Below are positions 7,820 through 16,054 of a stretch of DNA of 64,000 nucleotides, piece after piece. The stretch spans positions 1 through 64,000 of the forward strand of contig NZ_JBGRUO010000021.1 in NCBI RefSeq assembly GCF_041537905.1, written 5' to 3'. A model generated the notes under the pieces. That model was given only the letters and a program-made list of their open reading frames with translations. It was not told where the DNA came from and ran no database searches. How positions within the stretch are numbered: the first letter of the stretch is position 1; each line of letters starts with the position of its first letter. Made by a program: the position numbers and the translations under genes. This DNA is from Ruegeria_C sp041537905. GTDB lineage: Bacteria > Pseudomonadota > Alphaproteobacteria > Rhodobacterales > Rhodobacteraceae.

Positions 7820-8716
7820 CTAAACAATCTCATGGCCAGCGGCGCGCAGCCTGCGGGCCAGTTCGGCGATATGGTCCGGGCCGACCTCACAACAGCCGCC
7901 GACAATCGTAGCGCCCTGCGCGACCCAGCTCATGGCGTGATCGGCGTAAGCGGCGGGATCAAGATCCTGGCGTTGTTCCAGCGCGTCGACCGTAGGCGCA
8001 TCCTCCAGAAACGCCTCGGCTATCCTCGTGAACCCGTTGGCATAGGCGCCAAAGGGTTTTCCAAATCCCTTGATCCGGTCGAGCGCTGCGGGGATCGCCT
8101 CGGGGCGCGAGCAGTTGATCAACAGCGCGTCGGGATCGAAACACGCAACAAGCGGGGCAATGTCTGCAAGGTCCTCGCCCGAGCGCAGGCGGGTGCCGTC
8201 CTCATCCTTGACGGTCAGGGCCAGCCAGACCGGCCTGCCGCAGCCCCCCGTGCCCGACAGCGCGCCCTCAGCTTCTAGCAGGGAGGACACAGTTTCGAGC
8301 AGAAACAGATCCACATGATCGCGCATCCGCGCCACCAGCTCGCCATATCTCTCTATTGCCAGATCCACGGGCGGATGCAGGTCCGGGCGGTAGGAGGCCA
8401 GCAGCGGCCCCAGCACACCCGCGATCCGGCCCGACCCGCTAGCATCGCGCGCCTGCTGCGCCTGGGCAATGGCGGTATCGACCAGATGCAGTAACTCGCC
8501 CTCAAGCCCCACACGCTCCAGCCGGTTGCGGTGCAGCGCGTAGCTATTGGTGGAGGCGATCGTGGCCCCGGCGCGGAAGTAGTCCCCATGCACGTCGCCC
8601 ACGAGATCCGGGTGGTCGATCATCACCTGCGTCGACCAAAGCGGCGTCGCGCGATCGCCACTGCGTTTGACCAGCTCCTGCCCGATCGAGCCATCCAGAA
8701 GCGTGATATCCGTCAT
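7820..8716 (-). CDS. Homocysteine S-methyltransferase family protein
   Basis: The 298-aa enzyme belongs to the zinc-dependent homocysteine S-methyltransferase family (MmuM, betaine-homocysteine methyltransferase and the MetH N-terminal domain). It starts with LLDGSIGQEL, the family's (L)DG(G/S) opening, and keeps the zinc cysteines in INCS (about residue 200) and GGCCEVGP (about residue 273). It would transfer a methyl group from S-methylmethionine, betaine or a related donor to homocysteine, giving methionine. Its ATG overlaps the stop of the upstream oxidoreductase by 4 bp, so the genes are translationally linked. The methyl donor is unknown; neighbouring demethylating dehydrogenases suggest a methylated onium donor. 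Confidence 0.85.
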   Translation of the reverse strand: MTDITLLDGSIGQELVKRSGDRATPLWSTQVMIDHPDLVGDVHGDYFRAGATIASTNSYALHRNRLERVGLEGELLHLVDTAIAQAQQARDASGSGRIAGVLGPLLASYRPDLHPPVDLAIERYGELVARMRDHVDLFLLETVSSLLEAEGALSGTGGCGRPVWLALTVKDEDGTRLRSGEDLADIAPLVACFDPDALLINCSRPEAIPAALDRIKGFGKPFGAYANGFTRIAEAFLEDAPTVDALEQRQDLDPAAYADHAMSWVAQGATIVGGCCEVGPDHIAELARRLRAAGHEIV

Positions 8717-9765
8717 GAGATCAGCACCAGTTTGCCGGGATGGGTCTTGGCCTGAAACTCCTCCTGCGCGCGCGTGATCTCGCGCAGCGGATAGGTTTTC
8801 GAAACCAGGGGTTTGACGTGGCCCGCATTCATCAGCGCCACCAGACGGCCGAACACCTCGGGCGGCTGATGAGTGCAGCCGTGAATGGTAATGTCGCGCA
8901 GATAGATTTCGCGCAGATCGGCCTCGACCATCGGGCCCGCGATTGCGCCCGAGACCGCGTAATGCCCCCCCGGTTTGAGCGCGCGGATCAGGTCGGGCCA
9001 GGCCGGGCCGCCCACCACGTCGATGACTACATCGAAACTGTCTTTCGGCGGCACGGTAGTCCGGTCAAGCGTGTCGCTGGCGCCCATCTGCAGGACCACG
9101 GCGGATTTGACCGGACTGGTCACACCCGTCACCGAGGCCCCGCGCAACGCTGCAAGCTGAACCGCTGCCAGCCCCACACCGCCGGACGCGCCGGTGATCA
9201 GAACCCGGTGCCCCGCCGTGACACCGGCTCGGGTCAGCAGATTTTCCGCCGTGCCATAAGCGCAGGGGATGGCGGCGATTTCGATATCAGACAGGGGTGC
9301 TGCGGTGACATCATAAAGATCACCCGCCTCGACCAGACAGTATTGCGCAAAGGCCCCGTCGATTTCGGAGCCCAAGGCGATGAACCCCTGCGGATTGCCG
9401 GGGCGGGGGCGTGGCAGGTTGATCGGGCAGGTCACCCGCTGACCGGATTCAAAACCGGCATCCGGCCCGACCCGTTCGACTATGCCGCATAGATCCCCGC
9501 CCTGAATGCGCGGGAAAGCCAATGCACCGCCCCAACCGCCCGCCTCGACATCCTGATCCACCGCATCGGTGGCGCCGGTGACATCCGAGGAATACCAGCC
9601 CACCCGCGTGTTGATATCAGTGTTGTTGACCCCAGCCGCAGCCACCCGAACCAGAACCTGCCCCGGTCCGGGGACCGGAACAGGAATATCCTCGCGCCAT
9701 TCCAGCGCCTCTGACCCGCCATGGCGGGTCAGATAGACGCCGGACATGGTCGCGGGTGTCGTCAT
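8713..9765 (-). CDS. Zinc-type alcohol dehydrogenase-like (MDR) oxidoreductase
   Basis: The 350-aa protein is a medium-chain dehydrogenase/reductase: a GroES-like N-terminal domain (residues about 10-150, with VRVAAAGVNNTDINTR), followed by a Rossmann domain with the nucleotide motif ITGASGGVGLAAVQLA (about 190-205). The VNNTD segment replaces the catalytic Cys of true zinc alcohol dehydrogenases, which points to a quinone-oxidoreductase-like or non-zinc subgroup. It likely uses NAD(P)H on a carbonyl or enone. It overlaps by 4 bp both the upstream FAD/GcvT dehydrogenase and the downstream methyltransferase gene, so it belongs to the same pathway, but its substrate is not evident. Confidence 0.82.
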   Translation of the reverse strand: MTTPATMSGVYLTRHGGSEALEWREDIPVPVPGPGQVLVRVAAAGVNNTDINTRVGWYSSDVTGATDAVDQDVEAGGWGGALAFPRIQGGDLCGIVERVGPDAGFESGQRVTCPINLPRPRPGNPQGFIALGSEIDGAFAQYCLVEAGDLYDVTAAPLSDIEIAAIPCAYGTAENLLTRAGVTAGHRVLITGASGGVGLAAVQLAALRGASVTGVTSPVKSAVVLQMGASDTLDRTTVPPKDSFDVVIDVVGGPAWPDLIRALKPGGHYAVSGAIAGPMVEADLREIYLRDITIHGCTHQPPEVFGRLVALMNAGHVKPLVSKTYPLREITRAQEEFQAKTHPGKLVLIS

Positions 9766-12206
9766 GCGCGCAGTCGCTCGTTTTCGGGATCCCAGAGCGG
9801 CGCATCCGTCTGCACGATAGCCTTGCGACGCTCGCCGTAGATTTCCACCTCAAGCTCGGTGCCCGGCGCGGCAAGTTCGGCGCGCACCACGCCCAGCGCA
9901 ATCGACTTGTTCACGCGGTAGCCATAGTTGCCGGATGTGGTCTCGCCCACCACCTCGTCACCCTTGAAGACGGTCGACATGTAGGGCGCGTCGGCATCGC
10001 CCGCCTCGATGACCAGCGTGACAAAGCCCTTTTTCGAACCTTGCTGCTTTTCGGACAACAACGCCGCCTTGCCCGGAAAGCCCTGCGGCTTGTCGAGTTT
10101 GACGAACCGGCCCAGGCCTGCCTCCAGCATCGAGTAATCGCTGGACAGATCGCCCTTCCAAGTCCGGTAGCCTTTCTCGATCCGCATGGAATCGAGCGCG
10201 TACATGCCGAAGGGCGTCGCACCGGCATCGCGGATGGCAGCATAGACCTCGGCCGCGTTTTGGGTTGCGACATGCACCTCCCAGCCCAGCTCGCCCACGA
10301 AGGAAACCCGCGCCAGAATGGCCTCATGCCCGGCAACAATGGCGGATTGTAGGCTGAGCCAGCTCGTGCTCAGGTCGGCATCCGACAGGCTTGCAAACAG
10401 ATCGCGCGATTTCGGGCCGGTGACCAGCATGGTGGTGTAGTCGCGCGACACATCGGACAACTCCAGCCCCTCGGGCAGGTTGCGCCAAAGCAGTTCGAAA
10501 TCGTGCCATTGCGCGACCGCTGCGGTCATCAGCGTGAAATCATCTTCGCCATGACGGATGCAGGACATCTCGGTCAGGATGCGGCCGCGATTGTCGGTGA
10601 GGTAGATCAGGTTCATCCGACCTACCTTGGGCAACGCGCCGGCTACCGTCCCGCGCAGCCACTCTGCCGCGCCCTCGCCCGCAAGCGTGAAGCGCGAGAA
10701 GCCGCACATATCGATGACGCCAACGCCATCGCGCACCGCCTCGACCTCTTCCTTGACGCGGATGGTCCAGGGGCCATCGCGCAGCCAGGTCTCGGTCGCT
10801 GCTTCGGAGGTATCGTCGCCCTGTTTGGCAAACCAGTTGGCACGTTCCCAACCATTGTAAGCGCCCATCTGGCCGCCATCGGCGACCAGCCGGTCATGGT
10901 TGGGCGACAGTTTCTTATTCCGCGCGGCGGGCCATTCGTGATGCGGGAAATGCATCGCGTATTCGTGGCCATAGGTTTCCAGCGCCTTCTTTAGGCAGAA
11001 ATCGAAATCCGCGTGCTCGGTATAACGGCGGCTATCGACGGCCCACATGTCCCACTCGGTCTCACCTTCGGTGATCCATTCGGCCATAACCTTGCCCGCG
11101 CCGCCTGCCTGCACGATCCCGAAGGTGAAGCTATGCGCCTCGAATGCGTTTTTCACGCCGGGCATCGGACCCATCAGCGGCAAACCATCAGGCGCATAAG
11201 GGATCGGGCCATTGATCACACGGCCAACGCCGGATGTGCCCAGAAGCGGCACGCGGCCCATCGCGTCCTCAATATACCACTCCAAACGCTCCAGATCATC
11301 CGGGTAAAGCTGGAACGAGAAGTCATGCGGCATCGGGTCTTCGGGCGTGACCCAGTGTGCTTTGCAGTTCCGCTCATAGGGGCCAAGGTTCAACCCATGC
11401 TTGTCCTGCCGCAGATAGTAGGAGCTATCGACGTCCCGGATCATCGGAAGTTTCTTTCCGTTTTCCTTGGTCCAGGCCTCGATTTCAGGGATTTCCTCGG
11501 TCAGGAAATACTGGTGCGACATGACGGTCAAAGGCACGTCGCGCCCGCCATAAGGCTTGAACCATTCGCCGACGCGCTTGGCGTAATAGCCTGCGCAATT
11601 GACGACAAACTCGGTCTTGATGTCGCCCTTGTCGGTATGCACGACCCATTCGTCGCCATCGCGGCTGACACCGGTGGCCGGGCAGAAACGCTGGATGTTG
11701 GCACCCAGATCGCGCGCACCTTTGGCCATGGCCTGGGTCAGCTGCGCCGGGTCAATATCGCCATCGAGCGGATCCCAGAGCGCGCCTTCGATGTCGTGAG
11801 TTTCCAGGAACGGGTAGTAGTCCTGCAACTGGTGTGGTTCGAGCATTTCCAGCGGCAAGCCCTGATAGCGACCCATACCGGCAACGCGCTCGAACTCCTG
11901 CATCCGTTCCTTGCTATGGCCCAGACGCAGCGCACCGGTGACGTGGTAGTTCATCGGATAATCCACGTCTTCGGCAAGCGTGCGATACATCTCCAGCGAA
12001 TAGCGCTGCATGTTCATCACCGACCACGAGGCCGAGAAGTTCGGACAGTTGCCTGCCGCGTGCCAGGTTGACCCGGCGGTCAACTCGTTCTTTTCCAGCA
12101 GGACACAATCGGTCCAGCCCGCTTTCGCGAGATGATAGAGCGTCGAAACGCCCACCGCGCCCCCGCCGATGATGACCACACGTGCCGTTGTCGGAAATTC
12201 AGCCAT
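9762..12206 (-). CDS. FAD-dependent dehydrogenase/GcvT fusion, dimethylglycine/sarcosine dehydrogenase type (copy 2)
   Basis: This 814-aa protein has the same four-part layout as the product of 4292-6745: a DAO-type FAD domain (VVIIGGGAVGVSTLYHL; GSTWHAAG with the likely flavin-linking His), a linker domain, a GcvT domain and a GcvT C-terminal barrel. The two paralogs differ clearly, for example NCPNFSASWSVMNMQ here against LIAQLRATANMTKLA in copy 1 after the flavin motif, which suggests different methylated substrates. I chose the ATG at 12206 because GGGA lies 8 nt upstream; a TTG two codons earlier is possible. It overlaps the next gene by 4 bp and begins 14 bp after the GFA-family gene. 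Confidence 0.83.
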   Translation of the reverse strand: MAEFPTTARVVIIGGGAVGVSTLYHLAKAGWTDCVLLEKNELTAGSTWHAAGNCPNFSASWSVMNMQRYSLEMYRTLAEDVDYPMNYHVTGALRLGHSKERMQEFERVAGMGRYQGLPLEMLEPHQLQDYYPFLETHDIEGALWDPLDGDIDPAQLTQAMAKGARDLGANIQRFCPATGVSRDGDEWVVHTDKGDIKTEFVVNCAGYYAKRVGEWFKPYGGRDVPLTVMSHQYFLTEEIPEIEAWTKENGKKLPMIRDVDSSYYLRQDKHGLNLGPYERNCKAHWVTPEDPMPHDFSFQLYPDDLERLEWYIEDAMGRVPLLGTSGVGRVINGPIPYAPDGLPLMGPMPGVKNAFEAHSFTFGIVQAGGAGKVMAEWITEGETEWDMWAVDSRRYTEHADFDFCLKKALETYGHEYAMHFPHHEWPAARNKKLSPNHDRLVADGGQMGAYNGWERANWFAKQGDDTSEAATETWLRDGPWTIRVKEEVEAVRDGVGVIDMCGFSRFTLAGEGAAEWLRGTVAGALPKVGRMNLIYLTDNRGRILTEMSCIRHGEDDFTLMTAAVAQWHDFELLWRNLPEGLELSDVSRDYTTMLVTGPKSRDLFASLSDADLSTSWLSLQSAIVAGHEAILARVSFVGELGWEVHVATQNAAEVYAAIRDAGATPFGMYALDSMRIEKGYRTWKGDLSSDYSMLEAGLGRFVKLDKPQGFPGKAALLSEKQQGSKKGFVTLVIEAGDADAPYMSTVFKGDEVVGETTSGNYGYRVNKSIALGVVRAELAAPGTELEVEIYGERRKAIVQTDAPLWDPENERLRA

Positions 12207-12220
12207 TTTCAAGTTCCCGT

Positions 12221-12601
12221 TTACTGTGCCCGCTGGGGCAGATCGTCTTTGAGTTCATAATAATCGCCCTTGTCCGCCACAAAGATATGGCGGTTCAGGG
12301 TCAGTCCGGTGGGCGTATCGAACGCCCCCATGGAGATCGAGATCGTGTCCTCGTCCGTGTGCTGCCAGAAGAGGAACGACCCGCAATTTCTGCAAAACCC
12401 GCGTTTTGCGGTGTCTGAGGCGCGAAACCAGCCAAGCGTCTCATTGCTGGTAAAGCTCAGGTTATCCTGATGGGTCTCGGTCGAGGACCAGTGATGGCCA
12501 GACTGCTTGCGGCACTGGCTGCAATGGCAGGCCGAGGGCGGCGCTAGCGCGCCGTCGATGGTGAACGCAACCTGACCACAGAGACAGGACCCCTTGTGCA
12601 T
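12221..12601 (-). CDS. GFA-family (glutathione-dependent formaldehyde-activating-like) zinc protein
   Basis: The 126-aa protein carries the seven-cysteine GFA/CENP-V zinc pattern: CLCG at residues 6-9, CHCSQCR around residues 25-31, and GFCRNCGS around 69-76. The family name comes from Gfa of Paracoccus, proposed to speed the reaction of formaldehyde with glutathione, though that activity is disputed and many members have unknown roles. It lies 14 bp before an FAD/GcvT dehydrogenase that would release one-carbon units as methylene-THF or formaldehyde, so a formaldehyde-handling role is reasonable but inferred. It begins only 4 bp after the LysE-type exporter gene. Confidence 0.85.
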   Translation of the reverse strand: MHKGSCLCGQVAFTIDGALAPPSACHCSQCRKQSGHHWSSTETHQDNLSFTSNETLGWFRASDTAKRGFCRNCGSFLFWQHTDEDTISISMGAFDTPTGLTLNRHIFVADKGDYYELKDDLPQRAQ

Positions 12602-12605
12602 CGCT

Positions 12606-13229
12606 CTATCCTCGCGCCGCAGGGGTGCTGCTGGCGCCCAGCAACAGCCCGTAGATGATGAAACAGCCCCCCATAATGCGCCGCACCCAGATGTTGAAGA
12701 CCGCCCCCAATGCCGCCCGGCCCATGATCGCGCCCAACAAGGTGAAGCCGGTATAGCTGAGCGTGGTGATGATCAGCGCGGTGGGCATGATCACCCCCAT
12801 CTGCTGCCAGATCGGCACATCCGGCTGCACGAACTGGGAAAACGCAGCGAGATAGCCCGCAACGCTTTTGGGGTTGATCGTGGCGATGGCCAGCGCGTGC
12901 AGATAGATGTGGCGCGCGGGCCGTTCTGTGGCGGGCACCGGCCTTGAGGCGTTCATCCAGCCGCGAATGCCCAGATAGATCAGGAACCCGGCACCGATCA
13001 GTTTGGCAATGAAGAAGCCGGTGGGCGATGCGGCGATCAGCGCGGTAACGCCCAGCGCCGACAGAATCAGGAAGGCGCTGGCCTGCGTCAGGATCGCCAA
13101 CACGCCGATCATGGCCTTGGCAAAAGGCAGGCTCATCCCGTTCGAAATGCAATTGACCGCATTTGGCCCCGGCGTGGTGACAAACACCAACCAGAACAGC
13201 GCGAATATGGTCCAGGCCTCGATGCTCAT
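12606..13229 (-). CDS. LysE-family translocator
   Basis: The 207-aa inner-membrane protein has about six hydrophobic segments and the family's N-terminal TPGPNAVNCISNG motif, typical of LysE/RhtB amino-acid exporters. The loop with NPKSVAGYLAAFSQF (about residues 120-135) is also conserved. Members export amino acids or derivatives. The ATG at 13227-13229 shares one base with the stop of the XRE-cupin gene (TGATG), showing translational coupling. The pairing suggests the regulator senses a compound that the transporter removes, perhaps an intermediate of the demethylation genes that follow. Confidence 0.85.
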   Translation of the reverse strand: MSIEAWTIFALFWLVFVTTPGPNAVNCISNGMSLPFAKAMIGVLAILTQASAFLILSALGVTALIAASPTGFFIAKLIGAGFLIYLGIRGWMNASRPVPATERPARHIYLHALAIATINPKSVAGYLAAFSQFVQPDVPIWQQMGVIMPTALIITTLSYTGFTLLGAIMGRAALGAVFNIWVRRIMGGCFIIYGLLLGASSTPAARG

Positions 13230-13798
13230 CAATACACCGGCGGGGCGATGACCCAGACGGCCACGGCGGGAACGTCATAGGGGTTGGCCCAGTGATAGAC
13301 TTCCTGCTTGATGCGAAAGCTGTCTCCGGGACCGACAGTGAAGTGACGCGCGCCGATGGTCAGATCAAGCTGCCCGGACACCATATAACCGACCTCCTGC
13401 GTCGGACGATCAGCCGGGGTCTGCATGCGCGAGCGTGGCTGAAAGGTGGAATGCACCATCTCGAAATCATCACTCAGGTCGGGGGAGAGCAGCTCTTCGA
13501 TCAGCCCCTCTTCGCCCGAGCCCATCGGGCGGCGCGCTCCGGCGCGCACCACATAACCCTGCTCTTCGGCGGGAGCCGCGGAATGGGCAAACAGCATCGA
13601 CATCGGCACACCCAGACATTCCGATATCTGACGCAGGTCCGAGATGGTCGGCTCGGACATATCACGTTCAACCTGGCTGAGCCAGCCGACCGAGCGGTCG
13701 AGCTTGGTGGCAATGTCGGACAGTGTCAGACCGCGGGCCTTGCGCAAGGCGCGGATATCGACCCCCAATGTCGCTCGCTGCGGGGCCTGATCGTTCAC
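13229..13798 (-). CDS. XRE-family regulator with C-terminal cupin
   Basis: The 189-aa protein joins an XRE-type helix-turn-helix (residues about 12-65; LRKARGLTLSDIATKLDRSVGWLSQVERD) to a cupin sensor domain (about 105-185; QEVGYMVSGQLDLTIGARHFTVGPGDSF). Such proteins (PuuR-like) usually repress or activate an adjacent catabolic or transport gene and sense an amino acid or amine. I chose the GTG at 13796-13798, which follows GGAGGGACAT, over an ATG 20 codons upstream. It leads the minus-strand block and overlaps lysE by one base. The upstream region holds two inverted repeats that could be its operator. Confidence 0.85.
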   Translation of the reverse strand: MNDQAPQRATLGVDIRALRKARGLTLSDIATKLDRSVGWLSQVERDMSEPTISDLRQISECLGVPMSMLFAHSAAPAEEQGYVVRAGARRPMGSGEEGLIEELLSPDLSDDFEMVHSTFQPRSRMQTPADRPTQEVGYMVSGQLDLTIGARHFTVGPGDSFRIKQEVYHWANPYDVPAVAVWVIAPPVY

Positions 13799-13836
13799 AT
13801 GTCCCTCCGTCAACCTCGTGAAATTTTCGCTCCGTT

Positions 13837-13862
13837 TTTCATGTAGCGCTGATTCCATGAAA
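13837..13862. promoter_or_regulatory. Inverted repeat upstream of the XRE-cupin gene (candidate operator)
   Basis: TTTCATG (13837-13843) and CATGAAA (13856-13862) form a perfect 7-bp inverted repeat with a 12-bp spacer between the divergent XRE-cupin and DUF1294 genes. Related sequences (GTGAAAT, TTTTCATTG) occur on either side. The site lies about 40 bp before the GTG start of the regulator, a normal place for autoregulation. Inferred from symmetry and position only. Confidence 0.4.
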
Positions 13863-13865
13863 TTT

Positions 13866-13890
13866 CCAAGCGTTTTTTCATTGCGCTTGG
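13866..13890. repeat. Inverted repeat CCAAGCG/CGCTTGG
   Basis: CCAAGCG at 13866-13872 and CGCTTGG at 13884-13890 are perfect inverted repeats separated by 11 bp that include a run of six T. It sits 4 bp from the TTTCATG/CATGAAA repeat. It may be a second operator or the 5' part of the DUF1294 transcript; it is not a convincing terminator because no gene ends here on either strand. Confidence 0.4.
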
Positions 13891-13917
13891 ATTTTCTCTG
13901 GCGGTATCACCCGGGGC

Positions 13918-14190
13918 ATGTGGAATGTGGTGTTTTTCCTGTGGGCCATAAACGGTCTGACAATCGCGCTGTTTGGCTGGGACAAGCTCTGTGCCCGGCG
14001 CAAGCGCCTGCGCGTACCCGAGCGCAGATTGCTCTGGTGCGCGGCCCTGGGCGGCAGCCCGGCGGCCTTGCTGAGCCGCTGGATTTTCCGCCACAAAACC
14101 CGCAAACAACCGTTTTCGCGCTGGCTGTGGGGGATCGCCCTAGTGCAAGCAGGGCTGGTCGGGCTCGCCGCATCCAACGGGCTCATATGA
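13918..14190 (+). CDS. DUF1294 small membrane protein
   Basis: The 90-aa protein has three hydrophobic segments and the DUF1294 core: LFGWDKLCARRKRLRVPERRLLWCAALGG followed by SRWIFRHKTRKQPF. The conserved D-K and H-K-T residues mark the family, found alone or fused to cold-shock domains. Function is unknown. It is divergent from the XRE-cupin regulator, about 120 bp away, and converges on the DUF2306 gene with a 7-bp gap. Confidence 0.82.
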   Translation: MWNVVFFLWAINGLTIALFGWDKLCARRKRLRVPERRLLWCAALGGSPAALLSRWIFRHKTRKQPFSRWLWGIALVQAGLVGLAASNGLI

Positions 14191-14197
14191 TCCGCGG

Positions 14198-14689
14198 CTA
14201 AACCGACAGAACCCGGCCCGGCTGCGCGAACCACCAGCGTGCGATCAGCAAGCAAAGCCCAACTGCCATGACCCAGTAGGCATTTTCAGGATGGCTCGCA
14301 AAAAGCGCTTCATTCAACCGGCGGCCCGGCATGAGCGTCAAGAGCCCCGCAAAACCGATCCCCCACCAATAGACGCCCTGCATGGTGGCCTTGTGCTCGG
14401 CCATGCGGGCGGCACGCGCATCGACGAGACCGGAAATCAGGCCCTGTAGAACAAAGATGGAGATCAGGTGAATGGGTCCAAACGAGCCAATGATCCTCCA
14501 ACCGGAAATGAAGAACGAGGACAGCGCCATCACCGCCATCGCGGCGACCCAGACATAGCCGAGTGATTTATGCAGCAGATCGCGCCTCTTGCGATAGATC
14601 ACAAGCGGGCCCAGCACTGTAGCCGGGATCGCTGCAAAGACGTGGATCTGGATCGCAGGCGGGGCATTCAGGATCGGGTCGAGTGTCAC
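14198..14689 (-). CDS. DUF2306 membrane protein
   Basis: The 163-aa protein has four hydrophobic segments with the DUF2306 pattern: a first helix bearing HVFAAIPATVLGPLV, then KRRDLLHKSLGYVWVAAMAV (the conserved H-x-x-x-G-Y motif near residue 41) and a late W-W-G-I-G-F segment. The conserved histidines recall cytochrome b561-like proteins, but no function is established. It is divergent from the LytTR gene, with 55 bp between the starts, so the two may share a promoter region. Confidence 0.78.
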   Translation of the reverse strand: MTLDPILNAPPAIQIHVFAAIPATVLGPLVIYRKRRDLLHKSLGYVWVAAMAVMALSSFFISGWRIIGSFGPIHLISIFVLQGLISGLVDARAARMAEHKATMQGVYWWGIGFAGLLTLMPGRRLNEALFASHPENAYWVMAVGLCLLIARWWFAQPGRVLSV

Positions 14690-14744
14690 CTCTGGGCCTT
14701 TCGCGCTGTTGGAAACGCGACTACTCTGATCGGCACCAAGGCAT

Positions 14745-15554
14745 ATGCGACAAGGTCAGATGCGCCAGATACGAGACAATTGCGCCAGTCCCACCCGCGT
14801 GGCATTCGCGCTGCGCGAGTTGCAGCAGCATTTAAGGCACCCCACCACGGCAACAATCCTGTGCGCCGTTGCGCTTGTTCTGACGATCATTGACGCGTTT
14901 GGCCTGAAGGATGAGACGACCCTCGCGCCCCATCTGATCTACATGCTGGTGATGGTCTGGGTGACCTACGCGATCGGCTTTCTTGTGGCACAGACATTTG
15001 GCGCCTGGCTGTCGAGCACCCGATTGAGCGGCCTTGTGGGTTGGCTGGTGCAGGGCGCGGTAGCTGGGGTTTTGATACTGGCCGCGGTGTTGGGGTTGAA
15101 CCTGCTGGCGTTTGGACCGGTCCCGCCTGCCGACATGGTGTCCTTTGCGCCGAGCGTCATTGGCGCAACGATGGTCATTACCGTGACATTGCAGCGCATC
15201 CACGATATCGGCGTTGAGCCGGACCAGAACCCCGCGATCCTTGAACGCCTGCCCTTCGCCAAGCGCGGCCGCTTGCTGTCCCTGTCGGCCGAAGATCACT
15301 ACACCAATGTGCGCACCGACAAGGGCGAGGAGTTGATCCTGATGCGCTTTTCGGACGCGATGAAGGAGACCGCCCCGATCGAGGGCTATCAGGTCCACCG
15401 CTCGCATTGGGTGTCCCGATCCGGCATCAAGGACGCACGCCGCAGCAAGGATCGGGCAATCGTCACGCTGACCGACGGCACAGAGATACCTCTTAGTCGC
15501 AGATACCTGCCCACACTGCAAAAGGTGGGGCTGCTGCCAGCACCCCGTGCCTAA
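14745..15554 (+). CDS. Membrane-anchored LytTR-family DNA-binding protein
   Basis: The 269-aa protein has about four transmembrane helices (residues about 35-145) and a C-terminal LytTR DNA-binding domain (about 165-262) with the family motif GRLLSLSAEDHYTNVRT and the late SRRYLPTLQKVGLL. There is no response-regulator receiver domain, so it is a one-component, membrane-bound LytTR regulator of the kind common in alphaproteobacteria. The start could also be the ATG five codons downstream at 14760. Neighbours give no clear target, although the divergent DUF2306 gene is the nearest candidate. Confidence 0.82.
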   Translation: MRQGQMRQIRDNCASPTRVAFALRELQQHLRHPTTATILCAVALVLTIIDAFGLKDETTLAPHLIYMLVMVWVTYAIGFLVAQTFGAWLSSTRLSGLVGWLVQGAVAGVLILAAVLGLNLLAFGPVPPADMVSFAPSVIGATMVITVTLQRIHDIGVEPDQNPAILERLPFAKRGRLLSLSAEDHYTNVRTDKGEELILMRFSDAMKETAPIEGYQVHRSHWVSRSGIKDARRSKDRAIVTLTDGTEIPLSRRYLPTLQKVGLLPAPRA

Positions 15555-15574
15555 TTGCGCACAGATACAAGGTG

Positions 15575-16027
15575 TTAACGGGCAAAGACCCCGGACAGGA
15601 TGCGCGACAGGGCCTCTGCATCTGTTTCGGTGAAAGCGTCAGGCTGATCACTGTCGATATCGAACACCGCGATGATCTCGCCCGCCTTGTCGCGCACCGG
15701 CAAGACAAGTTCCGACTGCGTGGAGCTGGCACAGGCGATGTGGCCTTCAAACGCATTCACATCGGCGACAAGCTGCACCTCGCCGGTGCGCGCCGCCGCT
15801 CCGCAGACGCCGCGCGCAAAGGGAATGACAAGACAGCCATGGCCGCCCTGATAGGGGCCGATCTTGAGCAGCTCGGGCTCGGTCACACGGTAGAAGCCAG
15901 TCCAGTCGAACCGGTCATCGGAATGATGCACCTCGCAGGCGATTGTGGCCATCAGCGCGACCGTATCGTTTTCACCCTCTGTCAGCGAGGTGATGGTCTG
16001 GGCCAAGGTTGCATAGTCAACGCGCAT
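15575..16027 (-). CDS. msrC: Free methionine-(R)-sulfoxide reductase (GAF-domain)
   Basis: The 150-aa single GAF-domain protein reduces free methionine-R-sulfoxide in the cytoplasm with thioredoxin. Three cysteines lie at residues 65, 75 and 99, and their spacings of 10 and 24 residues equal those of the redox cysteines in E. coli fRMsr (Cys84, Cys94, Cys118). The surrounding motifs GPYQGGHGCLVIPF, ARGVCG and HIACASSTQSELVLPV also match. The overall length is close to the family norm of about 160 aa. It lies just upstream of an esterase gene on the same strand, 27 bp from it in the opposite order of transcription, and is probably its own unit. Confidence 0.85.
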   Translation of the reverse strand: MRVDYATLAQTITSLTEGENDTVALMATIACEVHHSDDRFDWTGFYRVTEPELLKIGPYQGGHGCLVIPFARGVCGAAARTGEVQLVADVNAFEGHIACASSTQSELVLPVRDKAGEIIAVFDIDSDQPDAFTETDAEALSRILSGVFAR

Positions 16028-16054
16028 GATCTGATATCCCTTGCTGGGCCGCGG

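Noticed and set aside
12544..13278. Alternative frame overlapping the LysE-type gene on the same strand
   Set aside because: The LysE frame has transmembrane segments and the TPGPN motif, while this frame is His/Arg/Asp-rich with none.
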